Shown here piece after piece: positions 18,894-27,456 of a DNA stretch of 64,000 bases. Position numbers and translations under genes: made by a program. The notes below the pieces were generated by a model. That model searched no databases, was not told the origin of the DNA, and saw only the letters and a program-made list of their open reading frames with translations. Source of the stretch: Bog-473 sp963755495 (GTDB lineage Bacteria; Actinomycetota; Acidimicrobiia; Acidimicrobiales; RAAP-2); NCBI GenBank assembly GCA_963755495.1, contig CAVWJS010000006.1:124001-188000 (forward strand), read 5' to 3'. Positions within the stretch are counted from its first letter, which is position 1, and every line of letters begins with the position of its first letter.

Positions 18894-20074
18894 GGAGACA
18901 GGTAGCGCTGTTCGCCGCGCTCGCATTCGCCGCGCTCGCCCTCACGATGAGCGCAGGAGCCGGATACGCCAGCAGCGCCACTAGCGCAGGGCACGGTGGC
19001 ATTGCGGCCACGCCGATCGCTGCCTCATCGACGACTCCGACAGAGTCCTCGATGCTGATCGCCATGGGTCATCTCAACCAACCGGCCAATACGTTCTGGG
19101 AGGTGTTTCTCCGCCTCGCCGGAAAGCCATCGTGGGTGCTCGACACGCCACCTGGGGTGGCGAGCAACGGTGGGCTCGTCGCGGCCGCCCCGCCCGTAGG
19201 TCCGCTCACTGTCGGATTCATGATCTCAGCCGACCTGAAATTCTCACCGGTCGCCCGAACCTCGAACGACGGAAAAACATGGTCGGCCGGGGAGTTGCCG
19301 GCCTCGCTTGCTGGGGCGCCCGACGCCCTGGCGGTTGGCCCGACGGGCGAGACATTGGCATTGGTCGGAAACGGCGGCGAACGCATCGTGACGTCGGGTG
19401 ATCTGTCGACCTGGCACACCTTGACGACGGCAAAGGGGCTGGCCCGCGCCACATCGACGTGCGCCTGGCAACGGGTCACTGCCGTGGCTTACACGGCGCA
19501 ATCGCAGCCGCTGCTGGGCCTCGCCTGCGCTCGGACGGGCGAAGTCGGGATACTCGCCCCTACGAGCGCGACGAGTGTCCGGCCGTCGGGCTGGCGCAAT
19601 ATCGGACCGTCACTGGAGGTTGGCGTGGGTCCTGCCTCCGTGGTCCGTCTCGAAACGACGGCTGCCGGGACCGTCGGCCTGGCCCAACTGGGACCTACAC
19701 GGCGGATGTCCCTGGTGGCCTTCTGGGGTCAGGGATCGACGGATCAGTGGTCGCAGTCACGCGCCCTGTCGATCCCCAAGGGCTGGACGGTCGAGGCGAC
19801 GGCAACCGGTGGGGGGATCGGGCAGGGTGTCGCTGTGCTGCTCGGTTCCCGAGAACAGCGTCGGGTCGAAGAAGTGGCGGGTCCCGGAACTCCATGGCTC
19901 ACCGTGGCCAATTCCCCGGAGGGTGCCAGCGGAGTCTCCGCGGTGGGCACGGAAATCGACACCTTTGTGGTGAAGGGCTCAGACCTCGCCGTTTGGGCAT
20001 GGACTCCGGGGTCAGTCGGTTGGCGCCAAACCGCCACGATCGTGGTACCCGTCCCTTACGGATCGTCCGGCTGA
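18890..20074 (+). CDS. Secreted beta-propeller-like protein of the oxidase cluster
   Basis: Exported protein of 394 residues whose GTG start overlaps the stop of the SCO fusion. The signal peptide is MRRQVALFAALAFAALALTM...GYA. The mature part has recurring aromatic and glycine patterns (RTSNDGKTWSAGELP, GERIVTSGDLSTWHTLTT) like sialidase/BNR-type Asp-box propellers. No catalytic residues can be assigned. Tight coupling with the SCO gene and position before CtaG suggest a periplasmic-side role linked to oxidase maturation, but that is only context. Two cysteines (TSTCAWQ and GLACART) may form a disulfide. Confidence 0.72.
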   Translation: MRRQVALFAALAFAALALTMSAGAGYASSATSAGHGGIAATPIAASSTTPTESSMLIAMGHLNQPANTFWEVFLRLAGKPSWVLDTPPGVASNGGLVAAAPPVGPLTVGFMISADLKFSPVARTSNDGKTWSAGELPASLAGAPDALAVGPTGETLALVGNGGERIVTSGDLSTWHTLTTAKGLARATSTCAWQRVTAVAYTAQSQPLLGLACARTGEVGILAPTSATSVRPSGWRNIGPSLEVGVGPASVVRLETTAAGTVGLAQLGPTRRMSLVAFWGQGSTDQWSQSRALSIPKGWTVEATATGGGIGQGVAVLLGSREQRRVEEVAGPGTPWLTVANSPEGASGVSAVGTEIDTFVVKGSDLAVWAWTPGSVGWRQTATIVVPVPYGSSG

Positions 20075-20148
20075 TGGGGAGGGGACGTCACTGACCTCGG
20101 GAGACCGACGACGCAGTACCATCTCCCAAGCCGAAGAAGGACGAGCAC

Positions 20149-21006
20149 GTGCAGCTCCCACCGTTATGGCAAGTGACACCCATAGGGCTCATCGCGGTAG
20201 TGGTCGGCATTGCGCACGAGTTCGGACTGCGTTGGTTGGCGCACCGCCAGACGCCGGAGCACCACCGTGAGTTCCGCAGGAGGAGTTGGGCTTTCTACGC
20301 CGGCCTTCTCGGCCTCATTCTGGTGGTATCGGGGCCGCTGGAACGGTGGGGCATGCAGTGGTTGAGCGTCCACATGATCATCCACGTACTCGAAATGTTC
20401 TATCTACCCCCGCTTCTCATTCTCGGAGCCCCGATGGTGCCGCTTCTGTTTTCGCTTCCCGTCGACTCCCGCCGTCGGCTCTTGCGCTCCTATTATCAGT
20501 CGGGGTCGTTGCGATGGCTACGACGTCTCTATTCGGCCATCTCCGCTCCGGTTGTTGCCGTCGTGCTCTTCAACGTCGTGATGGTCGCGTGGCATATACC
20601 GGTCATCTTCGACTGGGCATCGTGGCACGGGTGGGTCATGGACTGGCTCATGGCACCGAGCTTCGTGCTCGTGGGATTGGTATTCTGGCGGGTCATCCTT
20701 CCTTCCCATCCCTGGCCGGCACGCGGCTCGACCCGTCTACAGATTGCGGCGATCGTTGCGACCGCCTTCGAGATGTTGGTTCTCGCCATGGCCATGTCCA
20801 TATTCACCAAAGGCCCGTGGTACTCCATGAATGTCCTGATGGATGGGACGGCGGCTGCCCTGCGTGATCAACGATGGGCGGCGGGCATCCTGTGGATCTG
20901 CGGCGATTTCTGGGCGGTCCCGGCACTTGTCCTCATTGCCATGCGAATCTCCAAATCCGGGGGTGGCGTATCGGCTTCTTTCGAGCGGGCTCTCGGTCGA
21001 GTCTGA
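20149..21006 (+). CDS. ctaG: Cytochrome c oxidase assembly protein CtaG (paralogue 2)
   Basis: Membrane protein of 285 residues of the caa3 CtaG family. The GTG start at 20149 follows an AAGGA site. Visible family features are LERWGMQWLSVHMIIHVLEMFYLPPLLILGAP, the helix VVLFNVVMVAWHIPVIFDWASWHGWVMDW, and GPWYSMNVLMDGTAAALRDQRWAAGILWICGD near the end. The histidines in HMIIH and AWHIP are the conserved set for metal handling. It lies between the SCO-containing operon and the oxidase structural genes, so a role in oxidase assembly is well supported by context. Confidence 0.88.
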   Translation: MQLPPLWQVTPIGLIAVVVGIAHEFGLRWLAHRQTPEHHREFRRRSWAFYAGLLGLILVVSGPLERWGMQWLSVHMIIHVLEMFYLPPLLILGAPMVPLLFSLPVDSRRRLLRSYYQSGSLRWLRRLYSAISAPVVAVVLFNVVMVAWHIPVIFDWASWHGWVMDWLMAPSFVLVGLVFWRVILPSHPWPARGSTRLQIAAIVATAFEMLVLAMAMSIFTKGPWYSMNVLMDGTAAALRDQRWAAGILWICGDFWAVPALVLIAMRISKSGGGVSASFERALGRV

Positions 21007-21019
21007 GCGCCGATCGAGC

Positions 21020-21502
21020 TCATTCCGGTCGGGCTGGATCCTCTCCCTCCGCCGCTTCCATCACCTTCAGGTAGATGTTCCATGCATCGAGGTCTTTATC
21101 GGGCACCTCTTGTGATTTGGGTCGTGGGGAGTGGCTCTTCGATGCGGAACGGGGCGCGCGGTCGTTACCCTGCAAGAGGTTCCACCACATGTAGATGGCG
21201 AATCCGGCAAAGAGAGGCCACTCAAAGACGTAGATCCAACTGAATGAGTGGCCCCTGAGGGCCCGCGAGAGTTCGACTATGAACGCTCCAACGCAGAGAG
21301 TCAGGCCGCCGGCCAGGGTGAGGTGAAGGCGGAACGCATCGCGCCCCTTCAACCGGGTTGGGTGTACGGAGGAGGAGGGTTGTCCTTCGGTTCCGGACGA
21401 GGCCACCGCGCCCACGATAGCGAGCCCGATGCAGTATTGCGCGAGGTCGACGCGTCCGCTACACCGCAGTTGCAGAAAAGACTTCGCAGCATCCCATGAC
21501 AA
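21020..21502 (-). CDS. Two-helix membrane protein of unknown function
   Basis: About 160 residues with a TTG start at 21502, or an internal GTG. Two or three hydrophobic segments are visible (YCIGLAIVGAVAS, LAGGLTLCVGAFIVEL and WIYVFEWPLFAGFAIYMWWNLL). A charged cytosolic tail containing SKSHSPRPKSQEVPD and DAWNIYLKVMEAAE follows. The pattern FEWPLFAGFAIYMWWNL resembles small actinobacterial membrane proteins of unknown role. It is convergent with ctaG and antisense to the oxidase operon direction. Confidence 0.65.
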   Translation of the reverse strand: MSWDAAKSFLQLRCSGRVDLAQYCIGLAIVGAVASSGTEGQPSSSVHPTRLKGRDAFRLHLTLAGGLTLCVGAFIVELSRALRGHSFSWIYVFEWPLFAGFAIYMWWNLLQGNDRAPRSASKSHSPRPKSQEVPDKDLDAWNIYLKVMEAAEGEDPARPE

Positions 21503-21603
21503 GCCGATACAAGTTGGCTAATCTCCGCCCTTGGAGTTTGCCGTGCCGCTTGTCTGGGGAAGGGAAAGGGCAAGGCACATATCTGTTTCGAAAGGGGGTA
21601 GCG

Positions 21604-22365
21604 ATGGTTGAAGAGACGGAGTCTCAGGGCTCGCCGGAACCACCTGAGCGCTCCGAAGAAACGCCCCAGCAGACAATAAAGTCAAGAGGCAAACCACTCG
21701 GGTTGGTGATCACCATTGCGGTCGCTCTGGTGGTGTTCGCAGGTGTCGGACTGTTGTTCCACGCGCAGACGTACACCTCACCGGTTGGGACCGAGGTGGC
21801 CAAGGCCATCGGAACCAGCACCCTCGACGGCAAGACCTTGCCGCATGTGAGCCTCCACTTCAACACCTATCCCGACTCGACAGGCGTGGTCAACGGGACA
21901 CCCATCCACCCGGGCGGCAATCCGAGCTGGCCGGCCTACGGGCCCACCAATCAGTACCAGGTGCCGGCGCACGCACTTGTGACGGTGTACGTGCGGCAGT
22001 ACGACTCCGGGGGTTCGCTGAACGACGCATGGTTCGACAAGGTCCGGGGCACGGTGGGTGGGACCGCGACCATCAACGGCAAGGTGGTGAGCTCCATCAG
22101 CACGAACGATGTGGGGCATACCTTCACTGTCCGGGGTACTCCGGGCACCGATCCGGGGTTCTTCCTCAACGTTCCTTTCCCCGCCGTTCCCGGGGACAAC
22201 CAGGCCGACAACGGCAAGTACGAGACCATCAAGTTCAGCTTCGTTTCTGGGAGCAAGGGTACCTACGCCTGGAACTGCGAGTTTCCATGTGGGACCACGA
22301 TTGCCTCGTTCGGAGGGCCTATGAACGCCTATGGCTTCATGTCGGGATATCTGCATGTCGTCTGA
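21604..22365 (+). CDS. Membrane-anchored cupredoxin-like protein upstream of ctaC
   Basis: About 253 residues. The ATG at 21604 follows AAAGGGGG. After an acidic cytosolic segment there is one transmembrane anchor (LGLVITIAVALVVFAGVGLL) and an outward domain of ~190 residues. Its C-terminus carries DVGHTFTV, then WNCEFPCG and finally YGFMSGYLHVV. This recalls the His/Cys/Met ligand layout of cupredoxins and the C-x3-C of CuA. However, the CuA-type histidine after C-x3-C is absent, so copper binding is inferred. The stop overlaps the ctaC start by 11 bases, tying it to the oxidase. It could be an electron donor or an accessory subunit. Confidence 0.68.
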   Translation: MVEETESQGSPEPPERSEETPQQTIKSRGKPLGLVITIAVALVVFAGVGLLFHAQTYTSPVGTEVAKAIGTSTLDGKTLPHVSLHFNTYPDSTGVVNGTPIHPGGNPSWPAYGPTNQYQVPAHALVTVYVRQYDSGGSLNDAWFDKVRGTVGGTATINGKVVSSISTNDVGHTFTVRGTPGTDPGFFLNVPFPAVPGDNQADNGKYETIKFSFVSGSKGTYAWNCEFPCGTTIASFGGPMNAYGFMSGYLHVV

Positions 22366-23188
22366 GCAACCAGCACCCGAACACCCGACCCTCGAGCGGG
22401 GCGACTCCATCGTCAAGGGAGAGCCGTTCTTCTCGCGGCCGCTGGGCAAGGTCTTCATCATCTGGTTTCTGATGACGACGGTTGGCGTGTTGATCGGGAT
22501 CTTCGTGCCGCATCATGTGATGCCGACCCTGCTCTCCCACGAGGCGACGGACGTATGGCGGACCATCGTGTTGTTCACCATCCTGGCGGCACCTGTGGCG
22601 GCCGTTGTCTACGCAGTGGCCGCCTACAGCCTTATCGGGTGGCGCCACCGGGGAAATCAGGAGGAGCCACCCGAGGACGGGCCGCCCCTGCGGGGTAACA
22701 CCACGCTCACCGCTGTCTGGTTGGGTGTCTCATCGGTCCTTGTCCTGGTGTTGTTGGCCTGGGGTCTCAGCGTCTACTCCGCTGAGGAGGTAACGCACCC
22801 GAACACCCTGCAGGTCGATGTGACCGGCCAACAGTGGCAGTGGACGTTCACGTATCCGGGCACGGGAGTGGAGTCGCGCTCTCTTGTGCTCCCCATCAAC
22901 CGACCGGTGCAGTTCAACGTCACCTCGGTCGATGTCACGCACGGTTTCTGGCCGGTGGGTCTGGGGGTGCAGGTGGATGCCAACCCCAATGTGGTGACCG
23001 TCATCCGGTCGACGCCGGACAAGCTCGGCAGCTTCACTGTCCGTTGTAGTCAGCTCTGCGGGCTCTACCACTCGTTCATGTATGCGCCCGGGTCGGTCGT
23101 GACGGCAGGGAAGTTCTCCCAATGGCTGCAGTCGCAGGGAGCCTCCACAACGACAGCGCAAGCTGCGGCATTCGTGACGAAGAAGTGA
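22355..23188 (+). CDS. ctaC: Cytochrome c oxidase subunit II
   Basis: Subunit bearing the CuA centre that accepts electrons from a donor cytochrome or copper protein. The start MSSEQPAPEHP (22355) overlaps the upstream gene. Three hydrophobic segments follow (IIWFLMTTVGVLIGIF, IVLFTILAAPVAAVVYAV and LGVSSVLVLVLLAWGL). The CuA domain shows VTGQQWQWTF, the first histidine in DVTHGFW, and CSQLCGLYHSFM, a full C-x3-C-x3-H-x2-M set. No haem c motif CxxCH is seen, so it is not a caa3-type fused subunit. Length (~277 residues) is normal. Confidence 0.95.
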   Translation: MSSEQPAPEHPTLERGDSIVKGEPFFSRPLGKVFIIWFLMTTVGVLIGIFVPHHVMPTLLSHEATDVWRTIVLFTILAAPVAAVVYAVAAYSLIGWRHRGNQEEPPEDGPPLRGNTTLTAVWLGVSSVLVLVLLAWGLSVYSAEEVTHPNTLQVDVTGQQWQWTFTYPGTGVESRSLVLPINRPVQFNVTSVDVTHGFWPVGLGVQVDANPNVVTVIRSTPDKLGSFTVRCSQLCGLYHSFMYAPGSVVTAGKFSQWLQSQGASTTTAQAAAFVTKK

Positions 23189-23275
23189 TGCGATGAGAAG
23201 CGTGATCATCGTGCACAGCCCGGTACGGCCAGGCCGGAGAAGGCGGCAACCACGCGGAAGGGAAAGGGCATCGAC

Positions 23276-25231
23276 GTGACAACAGATTTGGCCCCGCTGC
23301 TTCTCGAGGACACCCCAATCGGCCCAACGGCGGGCGGCCTCTATCGTCGACAGAACGTCTACACGGGCCTCGTGGCGGGTATCGTTCTCGGTTTCGTCGG
23401 TTGGATCGTTTCCCACGCCGTGCTCGAAGGGTCGAACTGGGGCAGCGACATGGTGGTCACGGTCACCATGGTCGGCTGGGTCATCGGTTTCAACGTCGGC
23501 GTCGGCACCTTCAACGCACCCATCCGCTGGATGCTGGGTCACGACCAGACGTACGAGGACGAGCTCTATGCCGCCGGTGTAGGACAGGGCAAAAAGCGGT
23601 ACTACAAGTTCTGCACCGATCACAAGGTCGTCGGGACGCAGTACCTGGTCCTGGTGATCATCCTCTTCGCCGTCGGCGGGACTCTCGCCATGATGATGCG
23701 AACACAGCTCATCACGCCCCACACGGACTTCTTGTCCGCCAACGCGTACAACGCCATCGTCTCCATTCACGGCATGTGCATGATCATCGCTACCATCATC
23801 ATGGTGACCGGCCCGTTCACCAACTTCATCATGCCGATCATGATCGGCGCCAAGGACATGGCGTTTCCCAGGCTCAACGCGATGAGCTTCTGGGTCGTCG
23901 TATCGGCGATACCGCCATTGCTGGCAACCTTCGTGCTCGGGGGTGTCGACGCAGGGTGGACGACCTATGCGCCGCTGTCCGTGCAGGCACCCCCGGCCAT
24001 GGATGCATTCTCCATGACGATGATCGTCTTCGTCGTCTCGGTGACGGTGTCGGGAGTCAACACCATCGTGACCATTTTCACCATGCGGGCCCGAGGAATG
24101 ACCCTGGGCCGGCTCCCCATCTTCACCTGGGCTTCCCTGGTCGGTGCGGCGCTGAGCATCTATGCCATGCCCGCCCTGTTGATGGCCTTCACCTCCATGA
24201 TCACCGACCGCGTCGTCGGCACGTCGTTCTTCGTGGCGGGCCAGGGAGGTACGGGCTGGCTGTGGGAGAACGCCTTCTGGATCTTCGGGCATCCTGAGGT
24301 GTACATCATTCTGATCCCGCCGGTCGGCGCCCTGCTCGAGGTGGCCAGCACCTTCGCCCGAAAACCGCTTTTCGGCTACAAGGTGACCGTGGCCGGGTTC
24401 GTCGCCATCTCGGCCCTCTCCATCATGGTCTGGGCCCACCACATGTTCACCACCGGCTGGGCTCCTGAGCTGGCGGGTCCCTTTATGGTCACGACGGAGA
24501 TCATTTCGATTCCGACGGGCATCATCTTCCTCTGCATCATCGGGACGCTCTGGAAGGGGCGAATATGGACCCGATTACCGATGTACTTCGTCTATCTGTT
24601 CCTGTGGAACTTCATCATCGGGGGAGTAACCGGGATCTATCTTTCCGATACTCCGGCTGATGAGTTCTTCCACGGCGACATGTTCGTCACCGCCCACTTC
24701 CATTACACGCTGCTGGGAGGGGCGATGATCGCGGCGACTGCCGGGCTCTGCTATTGGTTCCCGAAAATCACCGGCAAGGTGCTGAATGAACGCATCGGGA
24801 AGACGGCGTTCTGGTTGATCGCCATCGGCATACAGGTGACCTATTTCGGGATGTTCTGGGAGGGTTTCGAAGGGATGCCACGCCGTGTCGCGTTTTACGA
24901 TCCGACATTCCTCCATGCCAACGAGATGGCGACGGGTGGCGCGTACCTCCTGATGCTGGGGTGGATCGTTCTGCTTTATGCCGGCATCAACTCGCTGCGC
25001 CACGCCCCCAATGCCTCGGCGAACCCGTGGCACTCCAAGACGCTGGAGTGGAAAGTGCCGACACCGGTACCTTTGGTGAACTTCCTCGTCGATCCGGTGG
25101 TCACCTCTGATCCCTACGGCTACGGGGAACCCGAACCCGTGGGACCGCTGGTCATCCCGGCGCCCGATCCGGACAAAGAGCTCGTGCCCAACCTCTCGAG
25201 CGATAAACCACTCGCAAGGGGTGACGAATAG
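23276..25231 (+). CDS. ctaD: Cytochrome c oxidase subunit I
   Basis: Catalytic subunit of a haem-copper oxidase, 651 residues from a GTG at 23276. SIHGMCMII holds a haem a ligand. The CuB/tyrosine signature is FGHPEVYI, the CuB histidine pair is in WAHHMFTTG, and TAHFHYTL carries the last haem ligands. The HPEVY motif places it in the A family. An extra N-terminal membrane segment before the canonical fold (residues ~28-75) and a Pro-rich C-terminal tail lengthen it beyond the usual ~550 residues. Subunit III overlaps its stop by one base. Confidence 0.96.
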   Translation: MTTDLAPLLLEDTPIGPTAGGLYRRQNVYTGLVAGIVLGFVGWIVSHAVLEGSNWGSDMVVTVTMVGWVIGFNVGVGTFNAPIRWMLGHDQTYEDELYAAGVGQGKKRYYKFCTDHKVVGTQYLVLVIILFAVGGTLAMMMRTQLITPHTDFLSANAYNAIVSIHGMCMIIATIIMVTGPFTNFIMPIMIGAKDMAFPRLNAMSFWVVVSAIPPLLATFVLGGVDAGWTTYAPLSVQAPPAMDAFSMTMIVFVVSVTVSGVNTIVTIFTMRARGMTLGRLPIFTWASLVGAALSIYAMPALLMAFTSMITDRVVGTSFFVAGQGGTGWLWENAFWIFGHPEVYIILIPPVGALLEVASTFARKPLFGYKVTVAGFVAISALSIMVWAHHMFTTGWAPELAGPFMVTTEIISIPTGIIFLCIIGTLWKGRIWTRLPMYFVYLFLWNFIIGGVTGIYLSDTPADEFFHGDMFVTAHFHYTLLGGAMIAATAGLCYWFPKITGKVLNERIGKTAFWLIAIGIQVTYFGMFWEGFEGMPRRVAFYDPTFLHANEMATGGAYLLMLGWIVLLYAGINSLRHAPNASANPWHSKTLEWKVPTPVPLVNFLVDPVVTSDPYGYGEPEPVGPLVIPAPDPDKELVPNLSSDKPLARGDE

Positions 25232-25914
25232 TGGCCATCACCACCGATCCCCATGACGAGGGCCGCGTCGTCGAGGCGGTCGCCGGTCACCACGAGACCC
25301 GGGAGCAGCGACACTTCAAAGAGCACATCGCCATCTGGCTCTTCATTAGTGGGGACGCGGTGTTCCTTCTCATGGAGCTCTTTTACTGGTTCTACCTGAG
25401 GGCCCTCAACACCAATGGGATGTGGCGCGGCGTCGCGTGCTCAAAAGCCAACCCTTGTACCGACGGGTTGGGAAACCCGATCACCCACGTGATCGGCAAA
25501 GCCAATCCCGCCTACACCGTCAGTATCGCTGTTCTTACGGTGATCGCGGCCACCGCGATATGGGCAGCAGAAAAGTCATCTCAGCGCCAATCGAAGCGGA
25601 GTGCGATCAGCGGGGGCGCAGCCCTCGGGCTTCTGATCGTTCTCGCCGCGATCGTTGTGCAGTGCATTCAATTCGGGGCTCTGCCGTTCACAACGATCGA
25701 CGGGGCCTACGCCTCCACGTTCGAGTTCTTCATGGGTTCGACGCTGGCTCACCTGCTTCTGCTGGCGTTCATCGTTACGGGACTGTGGACCCGGGCGCGC
25801 CGCGGGCGCTATGACGGTGGGCACTGGTATCAGGTGCGGATCATTCGGATTTTTGCCACCTGGTTGGCCACTTCCACCTGCATTTTGGCGATCGTCATGA
25901 TTGCCTTTTCCTGA
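25231..25914 (+). CDS. ctaE: Cytochrome c oxidase subunit III
   Basis: Membrane subunit of 227 residues. The GTG start uses the last base of the ctaD stop (TAGTG), a sign of translational coupling. Typical subunit III elements: FKEHIAIWLFISGDAVFLLMELFYWFYLR near the N-terminus, FGALPFTTIDGAYASTFEFFMGSTLAHLLL, and GHWYQVRIIRIFATWLATSTCIL at the end. An insertion around residues 62-88 with two cysteines (ACSKANPCTDG) is less usual and could form a disulfide. It stabilises the catalytic core. Confidence 0.93.
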   Translation: MAITTDPHDEGRVVEAVAGHHETREQRHFKEHIAIWLFISGDAVFLLMELFYWFYLRALNTNGMWRGVACSKANPCTDGLGNPITHVIGKANPAYTVSIAVLTVIAATAIWAAEKSSQRQSKRSAISGGAALGLLIVLAAIVVQCIQFGALPFTTIDGAYASTFEFFMGSTLAHLLLLAFIVTGLWTRARRGRYDGGHWYQVRIIRIFATWLATSTCILAIVMIAFS

Positions 25915-25929
25915 CTTGGCGTTCGGCTG

Positions 25930-26835
25930 ATGGCACTGACATCGGTGGAGCTGACTCGCCGGTCTTCCCTGGCCTTCCACGTCGGCGCGTACATCGCCCT
26001 TACCAAGCCACGCATCATCGAACTCTTATTGGTGACCACGCTGCCGACGATGATCGTCGCCCGACGCGGGCTACCTTCGTTGTGGCTCATGGTCGCCACT
26101 CTTCTCGGCGGGACATTTGCCGCAGGAGGGGCGAACGCCATCAACATGGTTGTGGACCGGGACATCGACAAGGTCATGCATCGCACCCGCAACCGACCGC
26201 TCGTCACAGGTGCGATGTCCCCCGGCCACGCGCTGATCTTCGCGCTTGCTTTGGAGTGTGCCGCCTTCGGGGAGTTGTGGGCGTGGGTGAACCCACTGTC
26301 CGCCGCCCTCGCCGTCTCGGCCACGCTCTTCTACGTCTTCGTTTACACGCTCTGGCTCAAGCGACGGAGCAGTCAGAACATCGTCATCGGCGGGGCAGCC
26401 GGCGCGGTGCCGGTGCTCGTCGGATGGGCGGCCGTGACGGACCACCTGGTGTGGGCCCCGGTCGTCATGTTCGCCATCATTTTCGTCTGGACACCACCAC
26501 ATTTTTGGGCCCTGGCCTTCAAGTACAAAGAGGATTACCAGGCCGTTGACGTTCCCATGCTGCCAGCGGTGGCAACGTTCCGGCGCACGGCGCGCGAGAT
26601 CCTCATCTACAGCGTGCTGCTGGTCGGCGTCTCTCTCCTCCTGGCTCCCGTGGCGTCACTCGGAGTGATCTACCTCGCCTCCGCCTCCCTCTTGGGCCTG
26701 GGCTTTGTGGCGATGGCGGCGCGGCTGCAGTGGAGGGCCACCCCGAAGGCGGCCATGCAATTGTTCAGCTATTCGATCACCTACCTGACCCTTCTCTTTG
26801 TGTTCATGGCGGTCGACGTCTTCACCAAGCATTGA
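25930..26835 (+). CDS. ctaB: Protohaem IX farnesyltransferase (haem O synthase)
   Basis: Integral membrane UbiA-family prenyltransferase of 301 residues that adds a farnesyl group to haem B, the first step to haem A for the oxidase encoded upstream. The two Asp-rich motifs are seen: NMVVDRDIDKVMHRTRNRPLVTG (N-x3-D-x3-D) and the second loop YKEDYQAVDVPMLP. TKPRIIELLLVTTLP near the N-terminus and WTPPHFWALAF are family hallmarks. It starts 15 bases after ctaE, so it is in the oxidase operon. No haem A synthase (CtaA) is seen in the window. Confidence 0.95.
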   Translation: MALTSVELTRRSSLAFHVGAYIALTKPRIIELLLVTTLPTMIVARRGLPSLWLMVATLLGGTFAAGGANAINMVVDRDIDKVMHRTRNRPLVTGAMSPGHALIFALALECAAFGELWAWVNPLSAALAVSATLFYVFVYTLWLKRRSSQNIVIGGAAGAVPVLVGWAAVTDHLVWAPVVMFAIIFVWTPPHFWALAFKYKEDYQAVDVPMLPAVATFRRTAREILIYSVLLVGVSLLLAPVASLGVIYLASASLLGLGFVAMAARLQWRATPKAAMQLFSYSITYLTLLFVFMAVDVFTKH

Positions 26836-27428
26836 ACAACGCAGCGCCCCGGACAAAGGTGGTGGACCGCCACCGGCGGCACAGGGTGATTGCCTTCGCA
26901 ATGGCCGGCACGGTTGCGGTGGTGCTTGGAATCGGGCTCTTTACGAGCATGGGCACCTCGGCAAAGAGCGGCCCACCCCATGTAGGCGGGACAGCTCCGA
27001 CCTTCTCTCTTTCGGGTCTGAACGTGGCGGGAAGGGTCGGAACTCCGATGAGCGGCGGTGGAAACGGGAAGCCCGTGGTGTTGCTTTTCATGGGTGACTG
27101 GTGCACCGTCTGCCACAGCGAAATCCCTCCGCTGGCGGCGAAGGTCAAGGAGCTTCGCTCGGGTCATAGTGCGCTTCGTCATCTGGCGGTTGTCGGCGTC
27201 GACAGCGAGGACACGCTTTCCGACGCGTTGTCCTTCATCAAGACAAGTGGGGTCACCTTCCCCGTGGGCGACGACGCTTCGGCGCACGTGATGAGTGGAC
27301 TGTACGGGTTCGAAGGGGACCCCTACGCCGTGTTCGTAGAGGGAAACGGCACCATCATGACAATCCATCCGGGCCCCCTGAGCCCCTCCTTGTTGGTTCG
27401 CCTGGCGCAAAGGCTGATCTCGACATGA
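26832..27428 (+). CDS. TlpA-like membrane-anchored thiol-disulfide protein
   Basis: Thioredoxin-fold protein, about 198 residues if started at the TTG that overlaps the ctaB stop; GTG codons at about 26859 are alternatives. A membrane anchor (IAFAMAGTVAVVLGIGLF) precedes a TlpA/ResA-like domain with FMGDWCTVCHSEIPPL (redox pair CTVC), the strand VVGVDSED and the cis-proline region SGVTFPVGDD. Such proteins reduce cysteines of copper chaperones or apocytochromes outside the membrane. Overlap with ctaB suggests it services the CuA or SCO cysteines. Confidence 0.82.
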   Translation: MNNAAPRTKVVDRHRRHRVIAFAMAGTVAVVLGIGLFTSMGTSAKSGPPHVGGTAPTFSLSGLNVAGRVGTPMSGGGNGKPVVLLFMGDWCTVCHSEIPPLAAKVKELRSGHSALRHLAVVGVDSEDTLSDALSFIKTSGVTFPVGDDASAHVMSGLYGFEGDPYAVFVEGNGTIMTIHPGPLSPSLLVRLAQRLIST

Positions 27429-27456
27429 TGGAACTGGCCCCGATCGCAAGCGCAAT

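Noticed and set aside
22730..24442. 570-residue minus-strand open frame rich in His, Asp and Gly
   Set aside because: Antisense to the oxidase subunits II and I, whose motifs are complete. The composition is typical of the complement of membrane-protein codons.
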